From: Diphasiastrum complanatum
Taxonomy: Eukaryota; Streptophyta; Lycopodiopsida; Lycopodiales; Lycopodiaceae
DNA length: 64,000 nt
NCBI GenBank assembly: GCA_029204225.1
Contig: CM055095.1
Location: 45,495,446 to 45,559,445 of the forward strand
Reading direction: 5' to 3'
Shown here: positions 11,621 through 23,428 of the stretch, piece after piece
How positions within the stretch are numbered: position 1 is the first letter of the stretch
How the letters are laid out: each line of letters begins with the position of its first letter
Notes under the pieces: model-generated
Told to the model about the DNA's origin: nothing
The model's input: the letters and a program-made list of their open reading frames with translations, nothing else
Database searches by the model: none
Made by a program: the position numbers and the translations under genes

Positions 11621-13140
11621 TTTTATTGTGTTTTGCTAATTGTTGGATCTGATTGTTATTGAGATTGCATGTTTTTATACTTTTTGTGAGAGAGAAAGGG
11701 TAAGCTATCTTCATTGTGGGTCTAGTGTCAATGGATGTAGTGTTAATGCTTAGGGTTAATGGATGTTAGAGTTAGATGTGAATCTTCCATTCATGCTAAA
11801 ATCTAAACTATGCTATCGCTCTCATGAGAACGAATCTATGCGTGACAACTAACTTCATCTCATCGATGCTAGATTGATTGATTCTTGGGTTGAGGATAGA
11901 CAAGGAAAGAAACTCACTACAAAGAGCAAGAGTGAGTTTGATATTCATAGTTTGGAAAATTATGTTTTTACATGTTATGAGGCATTTTGTAAACTTCTCT
12001 TGAGATTAAGTGAAGCATCCAAAGAGGACACTTACATCCTTGAGCAAGTATTTAGCCTCAAGAAGATCAAGATTGTATTTGATTTCAAGATTAGATCCAT
12101 CATGGATAAAGTTCATAGTATGTGGACTAGTCAAGCTAGTATGCTTAATCTTGATAATCAACACTTTGCTCATCTTATGATTTTGATCTCTATGATCTTT
12201 GTGATCTTTATGAGGCATGGAGGCCCAACGTGATTTTTGAGTCAATTTGGAGATCTATCAAAATTGTGTGTATTTTCTTCTCTCTCTACCCAAGAGCAAA
12301 AATGGTTCCTTCTCTCTCTACCCTAGGAGAGGAGCTTGTTTTGCCTTAGGTTTTCATGAAGTTTTTCCATACGTGTGAAACAACTTTGGTTTTAGTTTTG
12401 TGAGTATTTTTTACAAAGAAAATCAAACTTTCACCAATTCTCTCAATCCTCACAACGTAACATTCGCAGACTGGTCCATTGTGTTCAGCAAGTAATTTTC
12501 CATCTTTAACTAGGTCGGTGAATGTTTCCAAAAAGTTTTGATGAAACTATAAGGAATTTAGTGAAAATTTTCCATCAAGAACCCTTGCATGACTAGAACT
12601 AAGCTTCGCCGGTCTCAGACAAGCCAGATCCATCCCAGATCCAGTTACAATTAAGAGAGCGAATGTTAGTTCTTAGCAATTTGCAAGAAATTAATTTTTT
12701 GTCAACAAATTAGTACAAAGAACCTTTGATTGTCAAACCTTCGCCAAGAGGACTAGAAAGAGACTATATGCAAATCTATGTCCAATTTGCGAACGTTCCT
12801 AGTGGAGAATTAAAAAAAAAAATTCCCCAAAAAAGTGTCTCATCTGCATAGAACTTGATACGCCAATTGCTTACTCAATTGCACAGAGGTCATACGCCAT
12901 AATGTTCACTATTTAATATCATCTCCATTCCATGTTCCATCCCTTCTTGACACTGACTTTGATCATATCTATATAACCTTCAATCTTGTTCATATGTTAT
13001 ATCCATCTGTTAGACCCATCTATTACATTCATATGTTACTCCACTTTCTATATTTTGTTTGTAATTTCTTCATCCGCACTAATCAATCTTTTATTTACTC
13101 TTTTCTTTTCTTCCTTAAAAAAATAAAAACAATCAAAACA
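11621..13140. other. no recognisable gene; one unassigned open frame
   Basis: A plus-strand frame at 11874-12233 (119 codons, DSWVEDRQGKKLTTKSKSEF near its start) has no family I recognise and may be repeat-derived. The rest is AT-rich, with TTCGCC motifs near 12607 and 12740 that recall those at 21.9-22.1 kb. I see no RNA gene or clear element border. Confidence 0.3.
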
Positions 13141-13144
13141 AGTG

Positions 13145-13460
13145 GGGCACCACGGTTGTGCAACCCTTGAAGCAATCTCTTACATCACGACAATACTGCA
13201 TTCTGGCCATGACTATTGAGGTTGTGAGATTAGCTTCATTTCAGATATTTCCTGATGAGACAATTCAACAATACACCAGACGACTGTACAATCTGGTGAA
13301 ATACAATGATCTATTAAGCCCAAAGACCATAATGTAGAACTATTATATCGGATTACTTGACAAGATATCTGGTATGAAGAAGTTCACAATCATATTTAAT
13401 CTGAAATATGTGCATGATATTGATAAGTTTGTATTGTATATTTAAAAATTGGATATTAGT
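13145..13460 (+). pseudogene. weak retrotransposon gag-like trace
   Basis: A frame with two internal stops reads FPDETIQQYTRRLYNL and then NYYIGLLDKISGMKKF. The layout resembles a retrotransposon gag helix region (an oligomer that must cross a short low-complexity linker), but no zinc knuckle or pol follows. Assignment is weak; it may be unrelated. Confidence 0.2.
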
Positions 13461-14480
13461 TCGTTGTAAGTTTTAAATATAGATTTCAAAGTTACAACAA
13501 ATTGATAAGATTTGGTGTGAGTGAATAGAGATCACAATAGTTGTAATATGCAACATTGATGTACTTCATATGACTAATGACCTTGATTCTTTAAGAATAT
13601 GTCTAGATGAATCTTGGATGTTTGAATACCGCAATTCCTGTGATCGCCTCCCAAATACATTGCCAATTTTTTGAAAACATAATATCGGTTGGAAAATTGT
13701 ACTCATGAATATAATCCGTCATGCATGGGTCTTTACATCTGTTGGGACCGCCTGGTAATGGATATTTATTAGGAATCTTCACATAATCATACAACATAGG
13801 TGAAGTTTACAAAATGATGTGGGCTGTTATACAAATTATCATGTAAGCAAGACTACATGCATGAGACTAGTACATGAGAAGATAAAATTATCATTGTTGC
13901 ATTTTGGAAGGGAAAATTGTGGTGTGTTTGAGCTTTGACAACATATGAGGACATAGTGCTTGTGAGATGATGCAATTCATGTGTTTGTACTTAATCCTAA
14001 CATGAGTATTCGTGGCATCAGCAAGAAAGAAAGTTTCAAGCTCCCTAGAGTTGTTAACTCTCATATAAGCTAAAATTAGAATAACTATGTTACTTGATTA
14101 ATAAGATTCAAAAAAATGGAGGAAACAACAGAAACACGTGCAATGCTCAAATGGATGCTCAAATGGGCCAACATTTATATGTCATCTTGATCAAGATGCT
14201 ACCAAAAACGAGAATGTTGTTTAGATTTTCATACTTTTATATTTGTGAACTCTATTCATTCCATGTATAGATCATACCTGCTTAAGAAGCTGAAGATGAA
14301 GAGATCAAAGAAGAAGAACAACAACAACTAACGTTACCACTAATGGAGGAAGGAAGAAGGAAGAGGGACGGGATTTATAATTTGAAGATGCTTGACACTT
14401 GCTTTGCTTTCATCGTTCTCGCCAGTGTTGCCGGCATTCAAAGGACAGACAGGGTGGAGCAGGAGCAGGAGCAGGATCAG
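13461..14480. other. no recognisable gene
   Basis: AT-rich sequence. A minus-strand frame at 13603-13797 (64 codons) is not recognised. The last 200 bases become purine-rich (GAAGAAGAAC and GGAGGAAGG runs) upstream of the pyruvate kinase gene. Confidence 0.4.
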
Positions 14481-14808
14481 GAGGCTAGACGTTGATGGGT
14501 GCAGAAGTCAGGATGATGCAAAGGAGACTGCAAGTTGTGGAATGTGATTCGGCGAGTATCAGGCCAATTCGCTGTCGCAGAGCTGCAGCAATGCATTGCC
14601 CACCAGGAATTGGTCTGTGCCATGGAGCAGCAACATTTATAAAGGAAGGCAACGGCACAAAAAGGTGGAAGAGAGGCAATGCAGATGCTGCAAAAGGATT
14701 GACATCAGAGAGAAAAGGTCGGCATCTCAGCCCCGGAAAGAAGATCTAGTTTCGGGTTTCGGAAGACGAAAAAAACAAGTGGATTTGGCTTCAAATCCTA
14801 TCTTACTC

Positions 14809-14817
14809 TATATATAG
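14809..14817 (+). promoter_or_regulatory. candidate TATA box of pyruvate kinase gene
   Basis: TATATATAG lies 64-72 bases before the ATG. A start site about 30 bases downstream would give a leader of roughly 40 bases, short but acceptable. Confidence 0.45.
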
Positions 14818-14880
14818 CCGAAGAATTTGTGTGGCAAGTTAGATCTTTGGGATTGAAATAGGGGATAACTGAAGGCAAAG

Positions 14881-15144
14881 ATGAGAAACTTTAGCCTTCA
14901 GAAATTAGTGAAAGAATCTCCAGATGGGCCAGGAATGGTAGTCAAAACGAAGATCGTGTGTACGCTGGGACCAAAGTCAAGGGACGTGCCAATGCTGGAG
15001 AAGCTACTCAAATCAGGTATGAATGTTGCCAGGTTCAATTTCTCCCATGGCACTCATGAGTACCATAAAGAGACTCTAGACAACCTCAAAACAGCCATGA
15101 ACAACACCAAGATTATGTGTGGTGTGTTGCTTGACACCAAGGTG

Positions 15145-15187
<43 letters not shown>

Positions 15188-17333
15188 GAAACATAAGCAA
15201 CATTGATGCTTTGAGGATGAAAATTCCATTTTTAGTACATAGTTTCTGTAAAACTTCGATTCTTTGATTACCTCTGTGGGAAACATCAGCAACGGTTGAT
15301 AATTTGAGGAAGAAATATCCATTTTTCGTGCATCACTTCTGCGTAACTTGATTTCTTTGATTACTATGAAGCCAATGATTGCGTTAGTGATCTACAATTA
15401 CCTCACTGATAAGCTTTTTTTAAAGCTACCCATCAACCGATTGCATGGTTGCTTACAAGTTACAGGACAACATGACTAGCAACTTCGAGCTAAAATAAGT
15501 TGCTCTTTTTTAGTCAGATTATCTACGCAGAAACCTGCTGCCAACTGTCATCAGGCTGAGGTCGCTGTGTAGCTAAAGGCTAGCCTATCATCAATATTAT
15601 GCTCATCCATATACATTGAGTTTTGATTGTTGCTTATAACAACTCCAAAAGATTTGTCACATTGCATATTTGTGGTCTGTAACCTTCTGCTTAGAAGATA
15701 CCTTTCTTTTGTTTCTGGAGAGGCTAGAGTCTGCAAGAATGAAGAAATGTTTTGAAGCCAAAGTATTGTCAGAACTAGGTGAAGCTATAATAATATTGAA
15801 GAAAATTTCTGGTTAGCAGCACCAAATTTTCATTTCATTACGACCGTGTGAACCTTTTCATTTATATCTCAATTTACTTGTCGTATTGACAGTGGGTTGC
15901 TGTATCATACTGTGTCAGGGTCCCGAGATCCGTACTGGTCTGCTAAAGGATGGGACTCCAATTGAACTTGTGGAAGGCAAGGAGATCACAATTACAACTA
16001 ATTATGCCATTTACGGTGATAAAGATACCATTGCTATGAGCTATAAGAGGCTTGCAGAAGATGTTTATCCTGGAAATGTAATCCTTTGTTCAGATGGAAC
16101 GATCACCCTTACCGTTTTGTCAACTGATAAGGCAAAAGGTATTATCAAGTGTAGGTGCGAGAACACTGCCATGCTGGGTGAAAAAAAGAATGTGAATTTA
16201 CCCGGGGTTGTTGTGGATCTGCCAACAATTACTGAGAAAGACAAGGATGACATTTTACGATGGGGTGTCCCAAATGGCATAGATTTTATTGCTCTTTCAT
16301 TTGTGAGAAAGGGTCAAGACCTTATCAATGTTAAAAAGCTTCTAGGTGAACACACTGAAACAATAAGGCTGATTTCTAAGGTCCGTAGACCCTCCTAATT
16401 GTCTGATCAAGATAAGTCAACGTCTTTGTTTGCTTTATGACTTTTACAATCTCGTTGCCTACTTTACCTTAAAAAGTTTCCATTTGACAATGGTTGATCT
16501 ATGTGCAGGTGGAAAATCAGGAAGGTCTTGTGAATTTTGATGACATTTTACGGGAATCAGATGCAATTATGGTAGCTAGGGGTGATCTGGGTATGGAAAT
16601 TCCAACTGAAAAAATCTTTTTGGCACAAAAAATCATGATTCACAAATGCAATGTTGCTGGTAAGCCTGTTGTAACTGCAACGCAAATGCTGGAATCAATG
16701 ATTAAGGCACCACGTCCAACTAGGGCCGAAGCCACGGATGTGGCCAATGCTGTCATTGATGGAACTGATGCTGTCATGCTTAGTGGAGAAACAGCAGCAG
16801 GAAATTATCCTGACATAGCTGTAAAAACCATGCATAATATATGCAGAGAGGCAGAAGCATCACTGGATTATGAAACTAATTTCATGAGATTCTTGAAACA
16901 AGTACCACTTCCAATGGCTCCTTTGGAAAGTCTTGCCTCATCTGCGGTTCGAACAGCCAGCCATGTTGGAGCTTCTTTGATTATTGTACTTACATGCGGG
17001 GGCTCTACAGCGCAGCTGGTTGCCAAGTATCGGCCCAGTGTACCAATTCTGTCAGTTGCTGTGCCAGTTATAAAGAGTGATACTTTACACTGGTCTTTCA
17101 GCTCTGAATCACCGGCACGACACGGCCTCATAGTCCGTGGTTTGATCCCTCTTTTAGCTGAAGGATCTGCCAAAGCAACAGATGGTGAATCCAATAATGA
17201 CTTCCCAAGTGATGAGATCCTTGGTTCTGCCATTCACACTGCATTAAAAAGAGGACTTGTGCAGAAAGGTGACATAATTGTAGCTCTACACCGCCTCAAT
17301 GATTCATCAGCAATCAAGCTGATGAACATTTGA
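14881..17333 (+). CDS. pyruvate kinase, cytosolic type (3 exons)
   Basis: The enzyme converts phosphoenolpyruvate and ADP to pyruvate and ATP in the last step of glycolysis. Exons are 14881-15141, 15919-16380 and 16509-17333, all joined in phase 0 by GT-AG introns, giving 515 residues, normal for plant cytosolic isozymes (about 510). Motifs: TKIVCTLGP (res 23-31), ARFNFSHG (51-58), LDTK|GPEIRTG across intron 1, NLPGVVVDLPT (180-190), ALSFVRKG (213-220), MVARGDLGMEIP (262-273) containing the active-site region, and AGKPVVTATQMLESMIK with PRPTRAEATDVANAV. The start MRNFSLQKL has no plastid-like presequence. There is no stop or frameshift. Intron 1 (777 bp) begins with a CT tract right after the donor; intron 2 is 128 bp. 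Confidence 0.96.
15147..15185. repeat. (TC)n microsatellite at the 5' end of pyruvate kinase intron 1
   Basis: About 19 TC units begin 5 bases after the exon-intron junction (AAG|GTGGG), directly behind the donor site. Confidence 0.95.
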
Positions 17334-17892
17334 GTCAGGGATTTGAAATTTTCTTCTTTTCGTACAAATAGTGAATAAGTATGCTTGTTCATGTGGGGCA
17401 TATCACAGAATCATCATCCTATAAAACAAATAAGAAACTGCTCTGGCCTAGGCTGAGGCACCATAACCAGGAACTCATGTGCTTTGTTATTGAAGTCATG
17501 ACTGTGAAGGACATTGTGAATTTGAAACTTTGTATGTTGCATCCAGATGCCAATGCCCTGTTTTTCATTTGGATCATGAGTTAACTTTCCAAGTTTTGTA
17601 CATAGCACCTCATCAGTGTTTTAATTTTCCCATTGCATTTTCCACATGAACAAATTTTGGTGACAAGTCTATTCGAATGTTTATTTGAAAGTATTCTATG
17701 TTTTATTTTGAATCCAGTTAGTGCAAATTGGTGCATTTTTTTTTATCAAAATAAAAACTTTTGAAAAAATGTCAAAAGAAACTTCAAATTTCAAAATAAA
17801 GTTCAGGCTTTTAGATTCAAAAACTCTCAAATCTAGATTCTTTTGAACCGTACACCATCATTCTTATCCTTTTTTATGAGTCCTTTTATTTT
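17334..17892. other. 3' flank of pyruvate kinase; no further gene
   Basis: AT-rich sequence with no clear polyadenylation hexamer close to the stop. Weak AATAAG and AATAAA-like words occur at about 17370-17430 and near 17795. Nothing else is recognised before the transposase relic. Confidence 0.5.
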
Positions 17893-19644
17893 TGTATGGT
17901 AGTTTTTCAATGTTTTTGCTAGTTATTGGAGTCATTAAGTTTGGGGTGTTTTTTCCTATAGATGGTGTGAATCCCTTTCAAGATTTGAGTAGCAGATGGA
18001 GTTCTTGGCCTGTTATTTTAGTGAATTATAATTTGCCACCTTGGCTAGCAACAAAAAGATTACTTGTTATGATGTCATTGCTTATTCCTGGTCCAAAACA
18101 AGTAAAAGAAGATAAGATAGATGTTTATCTAAAAGTCCTTGTGGAAGAGTTGCTGGAATTGTGGAATGAAATACCCGCTTACGATGTCACACGGTCGATG
18201 CATGAAGGGATACATTTTACTCTAAGAGGTATTTTGCTATGGATAGTCCATGATTTTCTTGCATATGGCTTGCTTGCGGGATGTAGAGTGAAGGGATATC
18301 TTGCTTGTCCAATTTGTGGCCAAGAAGGAGAAGGCAGATGGTCAGAATATCTATGTAAAGTAGCGTATTGTGGACATAGAAAGTTCCTTCCTCACGATCA
18401 CAAGTTTCAAAAAATGAGGAGTGCATTCAATGGAGAGATCGACAATCGAGATCCTCCTCTCAAAGTGACAACAGATGACGTTTTTATATGGACAAAAGCA
18501 CACACAACATGGAGTAGTAGTCACCCACGTAAAAAGAAGGATGATCCTTCAAAAGTAACGGGATGGAAGAGATTATCTATTTTGTATAGTTTACCATATT
18601 GGCAGGTATATGTAATTTCATCTTAATATGAGTTACACAATAGTTAATATTTTTGTTTGTGTTTATATGTGCATGTACATCATCATATGATCTAACAATA
18701 TTGGTATGTTTATGTGGCATGTATAGCATCTTCCGATTCAAAATACATTGGATGTTATGCATGTGGAAAAGAATGTAGCCGAAAACATTCTAAAAACTAT
18801 TCTTAGAATAGGTGACAAAGATTCAATCAAAGTGCGGGAAGACATGAAAGAGCTCGGTATTAGACACTCTCTCTGGCCAAGGAGATGTGAAAATGATACG
18901 AAGAATTTTTTTTGGTCGTATGCACCATACACATTCACAAAGCAAGGAAAGGAGACCTTTTTTTCGATTGTAAAATATATGAAAACTCCGACAGGATACA
19001 GTGCCTCTATGAGAAAACACATTGCAGGTTTTTTTATACTCAACTTATTCTATTGCATGTTATAACTCAACTATGCAAACCTCATTGTGCCTAATTGGTG
19101 TCTCGTACTCATGTTATATTGATACCAATTGAATGTATCATTCTTGTTTGAAACAGACGGAAAGCTTAAGAGCATGAAAAGTCAAGACTATCATGTCTTC
19201 ATGCAACAAATACTTCCACTGGCTGTACGTTGCGACATATCTGACATAGCACGAGCTAGCATTTTAAAGATTAGTCATTTTTTTAGAATGATATGTGCGC
19301 AAACTATAGACCCATCAAAACTAGAATCTCTACAACTAGAAGTGGTTGAGGTACTTTGTGTTTTAGAAAGATCTTTTCCACCATCATTTTATGATATTAT
19401 GACACATCTTGCTGTCCACCTTGTAGAGGAGATTAGAATTTGTGGGCCTGTTAGTTTGCGATGGATGGATCCATTTGAAATAATCATGAAACCTTTAAAA
19501 CAAAATGTGAAAAATTTAACAAGGCCAGAGGGGTGTATGGTGGCAACTTATGCAATTGAAGAGGCACTTGGCTTTTATACAGAATACATCCAAGCCTGTG
19601 AAGGAAATTCTCGTAGAGTATGGGATGGAGAAGAAGATCCATGA
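17893..19644 (+). pseudogene. CACTA (En/Spm) tnp2-type transposase, 5' truncated
   Basis: Three exons can be joined. The first, 17893-18605, ends at CAG|GTATAT and contains DGVNPFQDLSSRWSSWPV, LLIPGPKQVKED, a Cys cluster (CPICGQEG) and RKFLPHDHKF. The second is 18727-19027 (TLDVMHVEKNVAENIL). The third, 19157-19644 (DUF4218 type: LPLAVRCDISDIARASILKI, MTHLAVHLVEEI), ends in TGA. Phases match at both junctions. The family cuts and pastes DNA elements with CACTA termini. The N-terminal third of tnp2 is missing, and I found neither CACTA ends nor sub-terminal repeats, so this is a relic. The three visible exons have no internal stop, which suggests fairly recent activity or decay by truncation. 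Confidence 0.88.
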
Positions 19645-20000
19645 ATGAACAGTGTGGTTCTTGAAGGAAACGGCACTTATACGAGTTTTGATAGGCACTT
19701 ATATGAGCTTTGATAGCATGTGGGTTGTTAAAAAAAAAATTATGATTGCACAATGTGCTAACATTACTAGTACATTCCTCTTCATTTACGATAAGTGAAG
19801 AGATATGGTTCGCGAGAAATCTTTTGCGATCATGAAACAGTCGCGAAAGCGAAGCAACCACGATTGAATGCAATTCGATGGAGTTCAGATATGGTCGCTA
19901 GACACTGCCAACTGAACGACTCCTACAGTCCTCCAGAATGTAGTCAGGCACTGTTGATCTACGTTTATAAATTAATGTAGCATTCAACGAATTCAACCAA
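19645..20000. other. no gene; flank between CACTA relic and copia LTR
   Basis: A short direct repeat (GGCACTTATA.GAG.TTTGATAG) occurs at about 19670-19720. Otherwise nothing is recognised. Sequence rich in TCGCGA words occurs at 19805-19860. Confidence 0.4.
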
Positions 20001-20794
20001 TGTGCGGAATTGAAATTAATGGGAGAATCAGACACACGAATAATAGCAGACACATTTGCATACAAGATCATACAACGTAAAAGAAGACGTGCACAATGGC
20101 TACAAGATCATCTATTGATTTTAATTGACTCTTCAAGCACTACATGTAGATCCACGTAGTGCGTTGGCATGAGAGAAATACAGTTATCTCACGAATAGAT
20201 GTCTCGCTTACTAGCGGACTTGTGGATCTCTATGAATCCTGATCACAGAACTTGTCTCGCACGTGGGCGGACTTCTTGTCTATATTTTGTCTTGATTGCT
20301 TACTAGCATCAAACTGCTACACTTCTGTGTATTCTGTCATCACGTATCAAGTATCATCTAGCAAGCATATAGTCGATCTATGTAACTTTTAAGATTAGAG
20401 TGACTAAACATCTACAACTAATCAGGAATTACAAGAGTGGCAGATTAGCAAGACCTAGAGTGTATCTGTTGATGTCATGCCATCAGATCAAATATCTGTA
20501 CTTCCGGGTACTTGCATGATCTTCGCTGGTACTTTTTTTTGGAGCGTGAGGGCAGAAAGTCTTTCGCGATGTTTTTTGTGTCGTGTCGTTGGTTTCGTTT
20601 CCATCGTCTCACTTTCTTGTGCTCGACTGCAAAAGATTCTCGTTCGCGAATCTTTCGTGTTCGTATCTTCTCGTCAAGTGTTCGCGAATCTTTCATGCTT
20701 CGTGTCTCTTGACCTTTGTGTTCGCAAACATCTTCGTCAGGCAGAGAGCTGAAAGCTAGCAAAGATTTGTAATTAGAAACGTTTTGTTTCTTCA
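20001..20794 (-). repeat. candidate 3' LTR of minus-strand copia relic
   Basis: Read on the minus strand, the LTR would start TGAAGAAACA at 20794, just after the RNase H end and a purine-rich GAGAGGGAGC, and end TTCCGCACA at 20001. It contains two GATTCGCGAAC words. There is no partner LTR in the window, so borders rest on position and TG/CA ends. Confidence 0.4.
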
Positions 20795-21600
20795 GCTCCC
20801 TCTCAAAGCATGATAGCTTTACGATCCCGAGACTGCTCCTTTGTCTCTCAAAGAGTCCTTTGTCTAGGGCTTTGGTGAAGATATCAGCAACCATATCCTT
20901 CATTCCGATGAAGGTGGTCTGCAGCATCTTCTTTTCAATTAGATCCTTGATCAAGTGGTACTTGATCGCAATGTGCTTCATTTTGGAATGGAACACGAGA
21001 TCTTTCATTAGGTGTATTGCAGAGGTGTTTTCCATCTGCAAGACTAGAGACTTGTTCCTTGTTTCGCCCAATTCATCCAGGAACTGCCTTAGCCAGATTA
21101 TCTTGTTGGCCATCTTTGCTGCTGCAACGTACTCTGCTTCACCAAGATGACTGGGCTACAACGGTCTGCTTCTTGCTGACCCAGAGAACTGTTGCTCCTG
21201 ATGCGATAGTGCATCCTCTTGAGACGCTTTTACAATCATCCTTGAGAGATGCCCAGCTAGCATCACTACAGGAAAGTATCCTGAAATTGACCCTTCTTGT
21301 GGCAGTGATTACACTCAATCTTGGGATTGAGCCAGCATGTAACTATTGTATGCCCGTCTCTTCTGCATCTCACGCAAGTCTTCTTGTCTGCACCTTGTTG
21401 CTTCGACCTCCCTTTGCTCTTCTAGTTGCCTTTGCTGGTCCCCTCTGCTTCCTGTTCACGCTCCTGCCTCTTATTCGACTCTCTCTTAGGCTTAAATTAT
21501 TTTTTGAACTTTTTTTTGCTGTCGTAGAGGGCCTGGTCAGAACCATCTTTGTGATCAAGATGTTCTCTGCCTGCTCCACCAGTTCAGCAAACATGATCTA
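20780..21600 (-). pseudogene. Ty1-copia relic: gag zinc knuckle joined to RNase H (internal deletion)
   Basis: Read on the minus strand, a basic gag-like frame (21594-21370, FAELVEQAENIL) leads by a frameshift into a CCHC knuckle (CVRCRRDGHTIVTC) and a second partial Cys-His motif (CNHCHKKGQ). This is followed at once by copia RNase H (SDASWASLKDDCKSVS, VSKKQTVVAQSS, EAEYVAAAKMANKI, DIFTKALDKG). Protease, integrase and reverse transcriptase are absent, so an internal deletion of several kb has joined gag to RNase H. A one-base shift at about 21140 breaks the RNase H. Downstream of 21113 the frame stays open through the likely end of pol into the LTR, to 20475, probably by loss of the normal stop. 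Confidence 0.8.
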
Positions 21601-22430
21601 AATGATTTTTTATTTTTATTTGTTTTTCAAATTTTTTGTTTTCAATATTTAATTGTTAAGTTTTGTTTGGAAAAGACAGAAGAAAAAAAAAATGAGAGAA
21701 GACCGATGAGCAAAAGTCATAAAAGTCATCAGAATGGAAAAAGAGGAAGGAAAGTATTTTTGATGGAAAATGACTTATAAAATCACTATTTTGGTCATAT
21801 GTTGCCTATACAGCATTGGAAACCTTTGTTGAGCTTTCAGATTGTACATCCACTTCAGGTATATCTATATTGAGTTGGGCGAAGGTTCTTTTCCAGAAAA
21901 AGTCCATTTTTTGAGTTAGGCGAATGATCAACATTATGCCATTTTGGGAACCTTCGCCGAGAACCTTACTCTCCTTAGGAACCTTTGCTGACATGCTAAA
22001 TGGCCTTAAAATGTCAAAATTAGGTTGGCCATAAGATCAGATCCTGAAAAATTGCTATGACAGAAGTTGGGCGAAGGTTCATCCTTTGCTAACCCTAGAA
22101 AACGTTCGTCAAATAGGTTCAGAGTATCATAAACCTTCGCCGAGATTTTTATAGCCTACTTTCACAGTACTGTACAAGCCTGCAAATTGTTGTTCAGAAC
22201 TGATCAGGTAAATATTCACAATCACGATGCGAATATCAAGCCAGTTCCCTAGAAGGATAACAAGGAGGCAATCAATCTTGTTGACAGAAAGGGCAAAAGA
22301 AAGTACTCGATTCCTTGATATCCATCCGGTTGGAACAAGATTCTATGTCATCCTCAGAGATGACTAGAACACCACAGCTTACCAGTCGTGCTAAGATTAA
22401 TTCGTTGAAGGAGGAATCTCGTCGAGCGCC
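21601..22430. other. no gene; short inverted and direct motif repeats
   Basis: The 15-mer GTTGGGCGAAGGTTC occurs at 21874-21888 and 22066-22080. Its core complement AACCTTCGCC occurs near 21950 and 22132. This may be an LTR or leader of one of the neighbouring retroelement relics. No coding similarity is seen. Confidence 0.4.
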
Positions 22431-22433
22431 AGT

Positions 22434-22573
22434 TCACGAGATGTCATTAAATGTCTCAAATTCCTCATCTACGTCCATTGCTGCCTTTTCCTCTTGAAAA
22501 CGAAGAACTTCTTTTTCGAGCTCGTTAATGGCGTTTCCAAAAGAAATGAGATTTTCTACGGGAGTCGTCATGT
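22434..22573 (-). pseudogene. gypsy gag N-terminus (relic)
   Basis: The minus-strand ATG at 22573 starts MTTPVENL and continues with NELEKEVLRFQEEKAAMDVDEEF. This parallels the start of the gypsy gag at 57039 (MTTPQGP..., ...[24 protein letters not shown]) in order and composition. The frame stops after about 46 codons. The leader and primer site lie upstream at 22574-23067. The rest of the element is missing. Confidence 0.6.
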
Positions 22574-23053
22574 CAGTTTTCGAAGAAGGATTGCAAAACG
22601 TTAACACAAACAGAAAGAGAAGAAGGTAGCAAAACTTAGCTCTATTTCGAAGCCCAATTACAACAGTATCCCTCAAGTTTAATCTTTTGCTTTCGGCTTG
22701 CTGGAAATTAGAAATCTCGAATCGCATGCAATGACCCCAAACTTTCGTTCCGTTGCTATGCCTTTGCTGGAACGGAAGCTTTGATCCGCATGCACATGAT
22801 CAATGGTATGTTGGAAATGTTTCCAATTTGCCTCTGAAATGTATGGAAAAAATCTTCTTGACAGTATGCTTGTAATTGTTGGAAATTCATTGAAAAATGG
22901 ACAATGATAATAGCATTGAATGAGTAGAAACCAAACATGCAATCACGAGTCTCAACAGTTTGGAAACTAAAGAATTTCAGCATCGATTGGGTGAAAATAG
23001 CACTTCGAAATCCTCGAAAAAAATGCGTCCAATTATCGCACAAGGATCAACGG

Positions 23054-23067
23054 AGCTTTGATACCAA
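23054..23067 (-). promoter_or_regulatory. primer-binding site of minus-strand gypsy relic
   Basis: On the minus strand, CCTAACAT is followed by TGGTATCAAAGC, a one-base variant of the methionine-tRNA site used by the gypsy elements at 56 kb. Confidence 0.65.
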
Positions 23068-23428
23068 TGTTAGGAACATCATAACAATAGGAAGGCAAAG
23101 CTAGTCTGATCCACCCAGCCAATGCACTCTCTTATAGAATGCCCCTCCTAGCCTAGTGTGAGTTTGCATGGGAGCAGTAGGTGGGAGTTATTACCAGCAT
23201 CCACTGTTCCTGCTGCATGCACTAGATTATTGTTGCATGTGGGGTCCCAGTCCATCACTGATGGATTGCATGGCCCCTGACTATCATGCATGCGTCCGCA
23301 TGTGTCTGCATGTGTCCACATGGGCATTATTGGCCTTTATACCAACTGCATGATATGCATGCATGCCTGACTCACACCGTCCTTGTGCATTGGCTTGGGT
23401 GGATCAAACTAGCTTTGCCTTCATGTGT
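23068..23428 (-). repeat. gypsy-type LTR with long inverted repeats
   Basis: The left part (23068-23150), read on the minus strand, resembles the 3' half of the LTR at 55894-56251 (GCTAGGAGGGGC, GGGTGGATCAG, then CCTAACA before the primer site). The right part carries an inverted copy: 23091-23127 and 23385-23422 are complementary over about 37 bases with one mismatch and one gap. GTGTGAGT is also mirrored further in. A normal LTR would not be expected to do this. The right border is approximate. Confidence 0.55.

Noticed and set aside
14492-14749. 85-codon plus-strand frame upstream of pyruvate kinase
   Set aside because: No recognisable protein, no join to the kinase frame, and the kinase has a good start of its own at 14881.
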